A DNA stretch of 17,316 nucleotides from Candidatus Levyibacteriota bacterium (GCA_023245475.1 JAHFKF010000021.1:1-17316), one strand, 5' to 3'; positions 1 to 8,084 are shown, numbered from the stretch's first letter. Made by a program: numbers and translations. Notes: generated by a model from the sequence alone, not told the origin.

Positions 1-2828
1 TCCTGAATCTTACGAACAATGTCTCGTGCTTGCCCCAATGCTTCAAGCTCTGGTGTCATTGTCTCTGTATCAAGCTCAACTGCAAACATACCTTTCTTCT
101 CATAGACTTCTAGGACATTCACTTCCTCTTTAATTAATTGATGAAGCTTTGGTGAGAGAGGATTTTCAAGAGAAATGGAAAGTGATGCCAACGGATGTCT
201 TACTTTTTTCTGCGCATTCTTACGTTGAGAAAGAGCAATTTCAACAATTTTTCTCACGAGAATCATATCATGTAATAGTTCTCCATTCTCAGATCTCAGA
301 TCTCCGCTCATTGGCCACTCTGCCAAATGAACAGACTCTTCACCAGTTAAATTGGTATATATTGATTCAGATAAGAAAGGCGTCAATGGAGCCATGAGTT
401 TTGTAAGCGTCGTCAATACATGATACGTAGTTCTATAAAATGCATCTTTGTCTCCAGCATCGTCGGCTGAAGAACCAACTCTATCACGACTTCGTCTGAT
501 ATACCACGTTGAGAAGTCTGTAACAAAACTCTTGATTGCTTCAATCGCAACAACGGTATCATAACGATCAAGACTTGTGGTTACATCAGTCACTAAGTTA
601 TGTAACAAAGCCAAAATCCACTCATCTAGCACGTTCTCCGCTCTCGGTTCCCTGCCTTGCTCGCCTCGATTCGGACGAGTCGAAGCGGGCCGGCAGGCAG
701 GTCCGTTCTCAGTTCCGTACTCCCATCCATCCAAGTTGGCATACGTAATAAAGAAGTTATACACGTTCCAAAGAATTAGCATCGTACTACGAACTTGTTG
801 CTTATAATGATCTTCAGAAATAATGATATCTTCACCATTCATGACAGGCGTACTCAGTAAATAAAGTCTCAGAGCATCTCCCCCGTACTTTTGTAACATT
901 TCTTTGGGATCTGGATAATTCTTAAAATTCTTGCTCATCTTGCGGCCATCGGTACCAAGAATAACACCTTCAACGAGCACATTTCGAGCAAGCATATTGT
1001 CTCCATCTTTTCTCAGATCCAAAATGTTAGCAATTACGTGGAGTACATAAAACCATGCACGGATCTGCCCCGTATACTCCGCAATGAAATCTGGTGGATA
1101 AAAGCTCTTAAGTGGCGGATTGCCTTTAGCAAACGGATAATGCCTCTCGGCAAATGAAGCGCTTCCGGCTTCAATCCAGCTATCAAGTACTTCTGAAACT
1201 CGATGAACCTCTTTACCACAAGTATTACAGGACACAGTAATGGTATCAATATCTGGCTTGTGGAGATCTGTAACCTTTTTACCGGACTTCTCCTCAAGCT
1301 CTTTAATTGAACCTGGAACAAATCGCTCACCACATTCACATTCCCAAACGGGCACAGGTGAACCCCAATAACGATTTCGTGAGATATTCCAATCAGGTGC
1401 ATTCTCAAGACTCTTCTCAAAGCGGCCGTGCTTAAAATGCTTAGGGAACCAATTGACCTTTTCATTGGTTGTTTTCATTTTCGCTTTAAGATCTTGCACG
1501 TTTACATACCAAGCATCAATTGGGGCATAGTACAACCGAGTGTGACATCTCCAGCAAAGAGGCACACGATGCGTATAATCTTTATTAGAATAAATTAATC
1601 CTCGCTTTTGCAAATCTTCATTGACTGCTTTATTTGCTTTGAGGTAATACATTCCGCCAAACAATGGGACATCTGCTTTGACCGTTCCCTCTTCATCAAG
1701 ATGGGTTTCTATATACACGCCTTGCTCTCGCATTACTTTTAAGTCTTCTTCACCGTAAGCAGCAATTGTGACAATACCTGTTCCTTCGTCGGCCGTGACA
1801 AAATCTCCACCGATTATTTCAAACGCTTTGCCTTTTACTCGATCTTTGTAGTAATCATAATGAGGGACAAACTTCTTGCCGATAAGGTCTTTTCCTTCCA
1901 TCTTTTCAATAACTTCATACTCTTCGTCATTGAGAGGAGCCGAAGGCAACGTGGCAATCTCTTCTTCAGAAGATTGCTTCGCTTTGCTCGCAATGACGGA
2001 CTTGAGGGTACTCTCAGCCAAAATGTAGTAGTCATCACCTTGCTTCACTTTGACGTAAGACAGCTTTGGATTAACTGCAAGAACTGGTGTATTAATTTTG
2101 TTCCAAGGCGTTGTCGACCAAGCAAGAAAATACGTTCTCGGCTCACCATCCTTAGTTCTCCGTTCTCGGTTCTCCGTTCTCAGTTCATATTTGTATGTTG
2201 TTGAAGGGTCGACAAGTTCTTTATAATTGTCAGCATCCATTGCTACTTCAAAATTAGAAATTGGCGTTGCACAGTGAGGACAATAGAGAGAAACTTTGAG
2301 GCCTTTGTAAATAAAGCCCTTGTCATACATTTGCTTAAACACCCACATGACTGACTCCATGTAGTCCATATTCCATGTCTTGTAGGCGTTTTTGAAATCA
2401 ACCCACCGACCAATATGATCAACATACCATTCCCATTCGTCAGAAACTTGATTAACATAGTGCAGACAACGCTTTATAAATGTATCAATGCCAATCTTTT
2501 CTTCAATTTCCCGTTTACTTTTAATCTCCAGCTCTCCTTCAACTTTGTTTTCAATTGGCAATCCATGACCATCCCAACCCCAGACACGTCTGACTTTATA
2601 CCCTTTCATGGTAAAGTAACGACCAAAAAGATCCTTTGGAAGACTTGAAAGAAGCGAACCATAATGAGGCATGCCAGTCACAAAGGGCGGACCATCAAGA
2701 AATGTCCATTCTCCTTTGGGAGCTTCTTTCTCAACTGACTTTTCAAAGATTTTATTCTTTTTCCAATAGTGAAGTATTTCTTCCTCAAGTTGGGGGAAAT
2801 TAATGTTTATTGTTACAGGCTTGAACAT
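1..2828 (-). CDS. ileS: Isoleucyl-tRNA synthetase (partial, C-terminal end beyond left edge)
   Basis: Charges tRNA-Ile with isoleucine in the cytoplasm. About 942 codons are open from ATG at 2828 to the window edge with no stop. The visible order is the HIGH-type motif PHYGS (near residue 48), GWDGHGLP, the editing-domain signatures STTPWN and DEGTGIV, an internal zinc-type pair region (CECGERF ... CNTCGKE), KMSKN of the KMSKS loop, then the anticodon-binding region with WYIRRSRDR. The fourth HIGH residue is Ser rather than His. Three segments not expected in the family (about residues 214-226, 277-302 and 703-732) are coded by repeat or palindrome insertions that keep the frame. They fall at the junction before the editing domain, inside the editing domain, and between the catalytic and anticodon-binding domains. 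The start is supported by a promoter whose -10 box ends 7 nt upstream. The family assignment is certain; the end is missing only because of the window. Confidence 0.97.
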   Translation of the reverse strand, partial: MFKPVTININFPQLEEEILHYWKKNKIFEKSVEKEAPKGEWTFLDGPPFVTGMPHYGSLLSSLPKDLFGRYFTMKGYKVRRVWGWDGHGLPIENKVEGELEIKSKREIEEKIGIDTFIKRCLHYVNQVSDEWEWYVDHIGRWVDFKNAYKTWNMDYMESVMWVFKQMYDKGFIYKGLKVSLYCPHCATPISNFEVAMDADNYKELVDPSTTYKYELRTENRERRTKDGEPRTYFLAWSTTPWNKINTPVLAVNPKLSYVKVKQGDDYYILAESTLKSVIASKAKQSSEEEIATLPSAPLNDEEYEVIEKMEGKDLIGKKFVPHYDYYKDRVKGKAFEIIGGDFVTADEGTGIVTIAAYGEEDLKVMREQGVYIETHLDEEGTVKADVPLFGGMYYLKANKAVNEDLQKRGLIYSNKDYTHRVPLCWRCHTRLYYAPIDAWYVNVQDLKAKMKTTNEKVNWFPKHFKHGRFEKSLENAPDWNISRNRYWGSPVPVWECECGERFVPGSIKELEEKSGKKVTDLHKPDIDTITVSCNTCGKEVHRVSEVLDSWIEAGSASFAERHYPFAKGNPPLKSFYPPDFIAEYTGQIRAWFYVLHVIANILDLRKDGDNMLARNVLVEGVILGTDGRKMSKNFKNYPDPKEMLQKYGGDALRLYLLSTPVMNGEDIIISEDHYKQQVRSTMLILWNVYNFFITYANLDGWEYGTENGPACRPASTRPNRGEQGREPRAENVLDEWILALLHNLVTDVTTSLDRYDTVVAIEAIKSFVTDFSTWYIRRSRDRVGSSADDAGDKDAFYRTTYHVLTTLTKLMAPLTPFLSESIYTNLTGEESVHLAEWPMSGDLRSENGELLHDMILVRKIVEIALSQRKNAQKKVRHPLASLSISLENPLSPKLHQLIKEEVNVLEVYEKKGMFAVELDTETMTPELEALGQARDIVRKIQ
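633..720. repeat. GC-rich hairpin flanked by GTTCTC-type repeats inside ileS
   Basis: Positions 651-701 form a GC-rich imperfect hairpin. The outer arms are CCTGCC and GGCAGG, and inner arms CGCCTCGA and TCGAAGCG surround a short loop. On each side lie copies of the GTTCTC(C/A)G unit also seen at 2154-2187 (633-650 and 703-716). In the ileS frame this codes for a Pro/Arg/Gly-rich linker (GPACRPASTRPNRGEQGREP) between the catalytic core and VLDEWIL of the anticodon-binding domain. The base composition is far more GC-rich than its surroundings. Confidence 0.75.
1925..1998. repeat. 74-bp imperfect palindromic repeat inside ileS
   Basis: The ends are CGTCATTGAGAG and CTCGCAATGACG, complementary at 11 of 12 positions. 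An inner stem is formed by GCAATC(TC)TTC with GAAGATTGC around a TTCA loop. Read in the ileS frame it codes for about 25 residues beginning SVIASKAKQSSEEE, between the editing-domain strand ILAESTLK and the conserved EYEVIEKMEGKDL segment. The layout (long palindrome, in frame, in a surface loop of a housekeeping enzyme) is like the Rickettsia palindromic elements known to insert into genes. Other genomic copies cannot be seen here. Confidence 0.8.
2154..2187. repeat. Short tandem GTTCTCNG repeat inside ileS
   Basis: Four units of GTTCTC followed by one or two variable bases (C/G/A and G) lie end to end. On the coding strand they read as GAGAAC units and encode an Arg/Glu/Thr-rich stretch, LRTENRERRTK, just before the editing-domain motif YFLAWSTTPW. 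The same unit flanks the hairpin element at 633-720, so the two insertions are related. Confidence 0.75.
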
Positions 2829-2835
2829 GAGTATA

Positions 2836-2864
2836 ATTTTAGTTGAAAACCGCTGTGAATTCAA
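2836..2864 (-). promoter_or_regulatory. ileS promoter, leaderless geometry
   Basis: TTGAAT (2859-2864), 17-bp spacer, TAAAAT (2836-2841), then 7 nt to the ATG at 2828. Transcription would begin at or beside the A of the start codon. No Shine-Dalgarno sequence precedes the gene. Confidence 0.65.
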
Positions 2865-2883
2865 GCGACGTATATTAGGAGAG

Positions 2884-3399
2884 TTACTTCAATCCAGTAA
2901 TACCAACTGCGGGGTCAGTGTTTGCGGCCATACAAGCAATGCCGGTCTTTCCCTCTGCTGAAGACCAAACTACCCACGCTGTTTGAGCAACCGTACAAAC
3001 AGCAGCGGTTTTACTTGATTGAGATTCAGCTCGAGCATAAACAACTGCATCTGTGCCGTTTGTTACATAACAATAGCCGTTCTGAGCAACGTTATTTGTG
3101 TTACACCCAACGGTATAATTTGTTGCAGTTGGATTAGTTGGAAGCGATTTAATTTCTCCAGCTGTTTGCAAGGCTGTAAGCCAAGTTGTTCCTTGCGTTG
3201 GATAAACAGCATTTTGACCAGTGTAATATGCTTGAACTGCACGCCCCAATTGCCCCACCGTATCTTTTCTTCCTCCGTCACGAGCACGTGCTAATTGTTC
3301 AAGTGGATTAATAGCTACCAAGACTGCTGCGGCAAGCACACCAAGAATTGCAATAACAATGAGTAGTTCGATCAGGGTGAATCCTTTATTTAGTTTCAT
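2884..3399 (-). CDS. Type IV pilin-like protein (prepilin)
   Basis: A 171-residue secreted pilin or pseudopilin subunit. The N-terminus MKLNKG|FTLIELLIVIAILGVL is a class III prepilin signal: short basic leader, Gly before the cleavage site, Phe at +1, Glu at +5, and a long hydrophobic helix that both anchors in the membrane and packs in the pilus core. The globular part starts with the alpha-1 continuation INPLEQLARARDGGRK and then a small domain with two cysteine pairs (CNTNNVAQNGYC and the later VCT...IAC), plausibly disulphides. Prepilin peptidase and the assembly machinery are not in the window. It is divergent from the histidine kinase across a 71-bp gap, and a minus-strand TTGACA (3435-3440) lies there without a clear -10 at proper spacing. 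Major or minor pilin cannot be told apart from sequence alone. Confidence 0.93.
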   Translation of the reverse strand: MKLNKGFTLIELLIVIAILGVLAAAVLVAINPLEQLARARDGGRKDTVGQLGRAVQAYYTGQNAVYPTQGTTWLTALQTAGEIKSLPTNPTATNYTVGCNTNNVAQNGYCYVTNGTDAVVYARAESQSSKTAAVCTVAQTAWVVWSSAEGKTGIACMAANTDPAVGITGLK

Positions 3400-3433
3400 A
3401 AGTCATCAATAGTACATCATACCCAGATGTGGG

Positions 3434-3462
3434 TTGTCAATACGGCAAAATCGCAGTATGAT
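3434..3462 (+). promoter_or_regulatory. Histidine kinase promoter
   Basis: TTGTCA (3434-3439), 17-bp spacer, TATGAT (3457-3462), and ATG at 3471 after 8 nt. The -35 box overlaps an opposite-strand TTGACA facing the pilin gene, so the two divergent genes may compete for polymerase. Confidence 0.6.
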
Positions 3463-3470
3463 ACAAGTTG

Positions 3471-4607
3471 ATGCAGTATTACAGTATTGTTACGAGTTTA
3501 ACCGCAAGTGCCATAGCACTCTTATTAGGAATCTTCCTTTTTCCTTACGTTGGTAATTCAGCAGCCTTTATGATCGGACTTCTCGCAATAACGGTAAGCT
3601 CATGGTACAAAGGTCTTCTTTCAGGAATGATAACAATTGTCCTCTTACTATTAGGAATTATTTATTGCATACTTCCTCCCCAGTATTCTTTTATGATTTC
3701 AAATGTTTCTTCAATTGCACAGATTTTATTATTTATCGTCATTGGAGTAGTCATCAACTTCTTGATTGATAAACTTCGAAATACCGATGAGGTACTCTTG
3801 TACAAGGAGAGGGAAAAAGAAAATCTAATAAAACTTGCTACCTTACAACAAGAAAACCTCCACTATAAAAAAGAGGTACAAGCCCGAGACGAATTTCTGT
3901 CGATTGCATCCCATGAACTTAAGACACCACTTGCGGCAATGCTTCTGCAATTACAATTAGCCCTTCATAATATACGAAACGTTTCTCTGGCGAACTTTTC
4001 TGTTGAGAAACTGCTTAAAATGCTCCAAAGTACTGAACAACAAAGCAGGCGTCTCTCCAAAATGATTAATGATCTCCTTAATGTCTCTTTGATCACAACA
4101 GGTCGCATGGAATTAGAAAAAGAAAAAACAGATCTTTCACAATTAGTGAGGGATGTTACTGACCGATTTTCAGGACGAGCAGAAAAAGAGGGTTTTCCGA
4201 TTATGGTTAGCGCGCCAACGCCTGTGGTCGGTGAATGGGATAAATTACGTATTGAACAGGCTGTTACAAATTTAATCTCTAACGCCATTAAGTATGGTAA
4301 CAGCGAACCAATCTCCGTAGCTGTCGGAACAAATGGAAACATGGCGATGATTTCGGTAACTGATTCTGGTATCGGCATCCCACATGATAAGCAAGAACGA
4401 ATCTTTGAACGATTTGAGAGGGCTGTAGCAAACTCAGCATACAAAGGACTTGGTGTTGGTCTCTATATCACCAAACATATCATCACCACACACAATGGAA
4501 GAATTAAATTGATCAGTAAACCGAATAATGGAGCAACGTTTATTATCGAGCTTCCCTTGAACGTACCTCCGGCTTTGCCAGCTGAAACAGTATCGCAGGA
4601 ACAATAG
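3471..4607 (+). CDS. Membrane sensor histidine kinase (orphan)
   Basis: Two-component sensor kinase of about 378 residues. The first ~100 residues contain about four hydrophobic helices with almost no extracytoplasmic loop (KdpD/DUF4118-like arrangement). A short coiled coil (about 105-140) leads to the dimerisation H-box SIASHELKTP (phospho-acceptor His near 148). The ATPase domain has an N-box (NLISNAIKYG), G1 (DSGIGIP), F-box (IFERFERA) and G2 (GLGVGLYI), so all catalytic motifs are intact. No response regulator is adjacent, so its partner must lie elsewhere. A TTG at 3468 is also in frame, but the ATG at 3471 is better placed against the promoter. The last 65 bp overlap the convergent MFS gene. 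The ligand is unknown; the membrane-embedded sensor suggests it reads an envelope state. Confidence 0.95.
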   Translation: MQYYSIVTSLTASAIALLLGIFLFPYVGNSAAFMIGLLAITVSSWYKGLLSGMITIVLLLLGIIYCILPPQYSFMISNVSSIAQILLFIVIGVVINFLIDKLRNTDEVLLYKEREKENLIKLATLQQENLHYKKEVQARDEFLSIASHELKTPLAAMLLQLQLALHNIRNVSLANFSVEKLLKMLQSTEQQSRRLSKMINDLLNVSLITTGRMELEKEKTDLSQLVRDVTDRFSGRAEKEGFPIMVSAPTPVVGEWDKLRIEQAVTNLISNAIKYGNSEPISVAVGTNGNMAMISVTDSGIGIPHDKQERIFERFERAVANSAYKGLGVGLYITKHIITTHNGRIKLISKPNNGATFIIELPLNVPPALPAETVSQEQ

Positions 4608-5739
4608 CAAACAGTGTCATAACCGCCATAACAATAAACGCCGTTACAATAGTATAGGTGTCCGAAATAAATCCTAATAGGACAGGTGATACGGCAGCAA
4701 AAACCGCACTAAATAGACTATTTACCCCAAATGCTTTTTGGAAGTTACCATGATGCTCTACTGATTCAACAATCATTGTTTTAACAACTGGCACTGTTCC
4801 TTTGGTAAAAATGCCTAATACAATCGAACAAAGAACAATTAATGGGATACTAACCGTCATAGCAACAATGATAACTAATAATGCCATAAGTATCTCTGAA
4901 CCAATAAATACTTTGGTTGGCCCAACCTTATCTGCAAGTCTTCCCAACACTGATTTGCCAGCAAAGGTACCAATAAAATAAGCAGCAGCAAACGTACCAA
5001 GAAGTGCAGGATCAGCTCCACGATATAATAATAAGAAAGGAAGAAAAATAAAGAGTGATGAGTTAGAAAACGAATCAATACAATTGGCAAATGATGCAAA
5101 GAGAAATCGCTTATTCTTCAAAAGATCACGTATTTTTATCGCCATCAGAGGCGTCTCTTTCATGTGGAATCTACTTCCATTACTTCTCAGAGCAACAACA
5201 AAGATAATACCAATCACAAATGCAATGCCACCATAAAGTGCAGCAGTCAGATGCCAACCAAGGTACACAATAATTAGTGTTACAAGAGCCGAAATACCAA
5301 CCTTACCAATTTCACCAATCGCAGTAAAATTGCCCATGATTGCTCCCCGCTTACTCTTTGATGAACTGTGAGCAACCAATGAAAAACCAATCGGATGAAA
5401 CACACCAAAGCCGATACCAGCAAGCAGAAACATAGGAAAAAGCAACACATAACTAGACGCGAAACTAATACCAATATATCCTAGCGAGTACAGTAATAAG
5501 GCAATAATTAGTATCTTCATCCCACCAAATTTTGCTGAGATATATGCTGAAGGTATTGCCAAAACGACACTAACACAATAAAGAAGCGAACCCAATAATC
5601 CAACCTGCGTTAAGTTAACATGGAAATCTTTTGCGATAAATGGCAAAAAAAGTAACAAGCTAGCATTAAAACCATCATTTAAGATGTGCAAAAGATGCAA
5701 ATAGAAAAATTGTGATTGAGAAATTAAACGCTTAATCAT
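4543..5739 (-). CDS. Major facilitator superfamily transporter
   Basis: A 398-residue polytopic membrane protein with about 12 hydrophobic segments in two six-helix halves joined by a basic central loop near residues 190-215. The N-terminal helix carries HLLHILNDGFNASLLLFLPF, reminiscent of the fosmidomycin-resistance (Fsr)-like branch. GRLADKVGPTKVF after helix 8 is the MFS loop motif of the second half. It probably exports a small molecule by proton antiport; the substrate cannot be deduced. It lies 33 bp after the SNase gene but has its own extended -10 box. Its final 22 codons overlap the end of the histidine kinase on the other strand. Confidence 0.92.
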   Translation of the reverse strand: MIKRLISQSQFFYLHLLHILNDGFNASLLLFLPFIAKDFHVNLTQVGLLGSLLYCVSVVLAIPSAYISAKFGGMKILIIALLLYSLGYIGISFASSYVLLFPMFLLAGIGFGVFHPIGFSLVAHSSSKSKRGAIMGNFTAIGEIGKVGISALVTLIIVYLGWHLTAALYGGIAFVIGIIFVVALRSNGSRFHMKETPLMAIKIRDLLKNKRFLFASFANCIDSFSNSSLFIFLPFLLLYRGADPALLGTFAAAYFIGTFAGKSVLGRLADKVGPTKVFIGSEILMALLVIIVAMTVSIPLIVLCSIVLGIFTKGTVPVVKTMIVESVEHHGNFQKAFGVNSLFSAVFAAVSPVLLGFISDTYTIVTAFIVMAVMTLFAIVPAILFQLAKPEVRSREAR

Positions 5740-5756
5740 AAAAAGGTCAAAAGTAG

Positions 5757-5765
5757 ATTATACCA
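5757..5765 (-). promoter_or_regulatory. Extended -10 upstream of MFS gene
   Basis: TGGTATAAT on the minus strand, a perfect TATAAT with a TGn extension. The start codon is 17 nt further on, giving a leader of about 10 nt. No good -35 is seen at 17 bp. Confidence 0.45.
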
Positions 5766-5772
5766 GATGAGT

Positions 5773-6432
5773 CTAGAGAATTCCTGTGCAAACAATGCCA
5801 TCGTGGTTGTTATCAAGTCGATCAACATTATTCGTCGCACTACCACCTTTGCTTAAGAAATAAGACTGTGCCGCCTGTTGGGTCGTAAAGTCACGACAAT
5901 CTTTATCAACAGTCGCCGTCGTTTTTACCTTGGCACGAGGGACACCCGAACATGATTTCCATAAACCAGTATTTGTAGTACGAGCTTCGCTTTCAAACCG
6001 ATTGAATTTTTCAAGCATCTTTGTGGGATATTCGCGATAACTAAACGCATATCCTTGCTTGACCATCTCGCCATTAACAAACGTGCGTTTACTATCAGGA
6101 AGATACACATATCGAAGGTACCGTTTATATTTGTCCCTGTCTCCTTGCGTTTTGTCATCAACTAAGATCACTGATTTCCCAGCGACTAAACTTTTTAATT
6201 TAACGGTTGCCTCTTTGCCAAAACATTGCACAGGACGTCTTGGGTCAACACTTTCAGGAGTATCAATTCCAAGCAGCCGCACTTTTTCTTGCTTGCCACT
6301 GACATCAACAATAAGAGTATCACCATCAACGACTCTAATGACTTTAAACAATTTGGGTTGTTCAGCGGATACCATCCGAAGACTGAGAAACAAAAAGGCA
6401 ACTATCGTGACGAGCAGTGTAATATATTTCAT
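5773..6432 (-). CDS. Secreted thermonuclease-like (SNase) protein with C-terminal Excalibur domain
   Basis: A 219-residue exported nuclease. Residues 1-23 are a signal peptide ending VSA before EQ. The SNase fold follows with VVDGDTLIV (35-42), VRLLGIDTPE (51-60) holding the catalytic Arg and Glu and calcium Asp, and the DKYKRYLRYVYLP segment that normally carries the second catalytic Arg. About the last 42 residues form an Excalibur domain: DCRDFTTQQAAQSYF then LDNNHDGIVC, the DxxxDGxxC calcium-binding signature. It likely cuts extracellular DNA or RNA in a calcium-dependent way, which fits a nucleotide-scavenging lifestyle. It starts 22 bp after the Nudix stop, so the two probably share a transcript. 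No Shine-Dalgarno is visible. Confidence 0.94.
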   Translation of the reverse strand: MKYITLLVTIVAFLFLSLRMVSAEQPKLFKVIRVVDGDTLIVDVSGKQEKVRLLGIDTPESVDPRRPVQCFGKEATVKLKSLVAGKSVILVDDKTQGDRDKYKRYLRYVYLPDSKRTFVNGEMVKQGYAFSYREYPTKMLEKFNRFESEARTTNTGLWKSCSGVPRAKVKTTATVDKDCRDFTTQQAAQSYFLSKGGSATNNVDRLDNNHDGIVCTGIL

Positions 6433-6454
6433 AGATGCAAATTGGGTGGAACTA

Positions 6455-7003
6455 TCAAAAAAGCTTCTTTGTAAAATCGGTTAGTTTCGCATTATCATTC
6501 TGGAACCTTGCTATATCAATTGCCAATGAATCTCCCCAGAATTTGTCTGAGTTAACAATCTTGAAGAATTCAGAAACAGTGCAGCTTATCATTTCTATCT
6601 TTTCACCTGGATCAAGTTTGGGTTCAGCGGTCTTTTTACAATTTCGAGCAATATAAATATAAATTTGCCAATCGATTTTGTGTACTGGCTCGTAGACTTT
6701 AAACAACGCCCAATCATCCGACGTCATGCCAGATTCTTCAAGCAGTTCTCTTTTAGCAGTAACCAATGGCTCTTCTCCTTCTTCAGCACGTCCACCAAAC
6801 AACGAATAGTAACCATGTTTGTTGGGTTGCGACTGCTTGGACATTAGGATTTTGTCACCTTGGGTTGCAATAACCTCAATGGTGTTGGGGCGCTTGAGCA
6901 TTTCAAATGTTTCGGTACTACCATCAAACATTTCCTGCTCCCACTGATAGACTGAGAAAATTTTACCTTGAAATACCTTGACTGCGTTTGCCGGAATCTT
7001 CAT
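6455..7003 (-). CDS. Nudix hydrolase (ADP-ribose pyrophosphatase-like)
   Basis: A 182-residue cytoplasmic hydrolase that cleaves nucleoside diphosphates linked to another group. The complete Nudix box is present: G-x5-E-x7-REL-x-EE-SG in GRAEEGEEPLVTAKRELLEESG. A preceding beta-strand region (EMLKRPNTIEVIA) resembles the ADP-sugar/NUDT9-type subset. The start chosen is ATG 7003 (MKIPANAVKVFQG). An in-frame TTG at 7021 would overlap the predicted promoter, whose -10 (TACAAT) ends 6 nt before ATG 7003. It heads a likely operon with the SNase gene. The exact substrate is not determinable. Confidence 0.93.
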   Translation of the reverse strand: MKIPANAVKVFQGKIFSVYQWEQEMFDGSTETFEMLKRPNTIEVIATQGDKILMSKQSQPNKHGYYSLFGGRAEEGEEPLVTAKRELLEESGMTSDDWALFKVYEPVHKIDWQIYIYIARNCKKTAEPKLDPGEKIEMISCTVSEFFKIVNSDKFWGDSLAIDIARFQNDNAKLTDFTKKLF

Positions 7004-7009
7004 GGTTTG

Positions 7010-7038
7010 ATTGTAGAACAAGTTAGGAATAGATGCAA
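7010..7038 (-). promoter_or_regulatory. Nudix operon promoter, leaderless
   Basis: TTGCAT (7033-7038), 17-bp spacer, TACAAT (7010-7015), then exactly 6 nt to ATG 7003. This decides the start codon. Confidence 0.65.
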
Positions 7039-7050
7039 CGCTTCATCCTA

Positions 7051-7079
7051 TTGACTCATCCACTCATTTTCCTTACCAT
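7051..7079 (+). promoter_or_regulatory. Acyltransferase promoter
   Basis: TTGACT (7051-7056), 17-bp spacer, TACCAT (7074-7079), then 9 nt to the ATG at 7089. It lies back to back with the Nudix promoter. Confidence 0.5.
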
Positions 7080-7088
7080 AGTGAGCAT

Positions 7089-8084
7089 ATGGCTAAGGCG
7101 CATCAAAGACTGCTCTGGGCAGACATCGCAAGGATTGTTGCAATTTATTTGGTAATCACACTTCATAGCGCGGTGCTTCCTGAGAAACTTGATCTACAAC
7201 ATTTTGATCTCCGACTAATCACACACAGCATCCCCAATGCATGCATTCCCCTCTTCGTGATGCTCAGCGGTGCGCTTCTGCTTGGGAAGAAAGAAACCTA
7301 TCAGACATTTTTTAAGAAAAGACTTACGCGGATTCTCGTGCCGTGGTTTGCCTGGACAATTGTATTCGTCAGTATCCAAGGCACAGGATTTATAGCAACG
7401 CTGCAATCATTTTGGTTCTTGCCGATGATCAACTGCTTGTACCTTGTCACTCCAGCAATGAGACTCTTTATCCAGCACTCCAAATCTCGTGACACACTAG
7501 CAATAGTCGTGCTTTGGTTCCTTGGAGTTTCCGTCCTGCCATATATTCATAACACGCCCGCTTTTCCGCTCAGCGTTGACAACGGACTGGTCAGGCAAGT
7601 GATTGATTACTTTGGTTATTTTCTGTTGGGATATGTCTTCGTCACTATCAAAGTGCCGCGACCCAAACTCCTCAGTGGAGTACTAATCCTTGGTGGAATT
7701 ATCTGGTCGACGATTGGAACAATCGCCTTTTCAATGGCTACTAATAATCTTCTCTCTCATGAATATTATCGTTATATTGCTCCTAGCACGGTACTTCTTT
7801 CTGCTGGAATCTTTCTGACAATTTATTCTTTCACCAAAGGCAAAACGATCAAGAATCCTTATCTCAATAAGCTCGTGATTTCAGTAAGTACCGCAGCTCT
7901 TGCAATTTATTTTATCCACCCATTGATCCAGCAATTGTTCACTCACTTCTTCGGCAAATACAATGTGATTGCGTTCTTCCCACCCTTCGATGCATATCTG
8001 AATGGATTGATAATCTTCACAGCATCGTTTGGGGTGTTGTGGGTGGTGTTTAGGATACCAATTGTTAGAAGGATATTTAGATAA
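7089..8084 (+). CDS. Acyltransferase 3 family membrane protein
   Basis: A 331-residue integral membrane acyltransferase (OafA/WecH type) with about ten hydrophobic segments. The first helix carries the family signature WADIARIVAIYLVITLHS, with the conserved Arg and His. It is followed by PLFVMLSGALLLGKK and the basic FFKKRLTRILVPWFAW stretch, all diagnostic of PF01757. Such enzymes move acetyl or succinyl groups from cytoplasmic donors onto surface polysaccharide or lipid-linked sugars. No glycan genes are nearby, so the acceptor is unknown. It is divergently transcribed from the Nudix gene. It is the last core-like gene before the AT-rich accessory stretch. Confidence 0.93.
   Translation: MAKAHQRLLWADIARIVAIYLVITLHSAVLPEKLDLQHFDLRLITHSIPNACIPLFVMLSGALLLGKKETYQTFFKKRLTRILVPWFAWTIVFVSIQGTGFIATLQSFWFLPMINCLYLVTPAMRLFIQHSKSRDTLAIVVLWFLGVSVLPYIHNTPAFPLSVDNGLVRQVIDYFGYFLLGYVFVTIKVPRPKLLSGVLILGGIIWSTIGTIAFSMATNNLLSHEYYRYIAPSTVLLSAGIFLTIYSFTKGKTIKNPYLNKLVISVSTAALAIYFIHPLIQQLFTHFFGKYNVIAFFPPFDAYLNGLIIFTASFGVLWVVFRIPIVRRIFR

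Noticed and set aside
149..2648. Several plus- and minus-strand frames within the first 2.8 kb
   Set aside because: All lie in other frames of a clearly continuous ileS. The 1860-2204 frame owes its Arg-rich sequence to the palindromic repeat.
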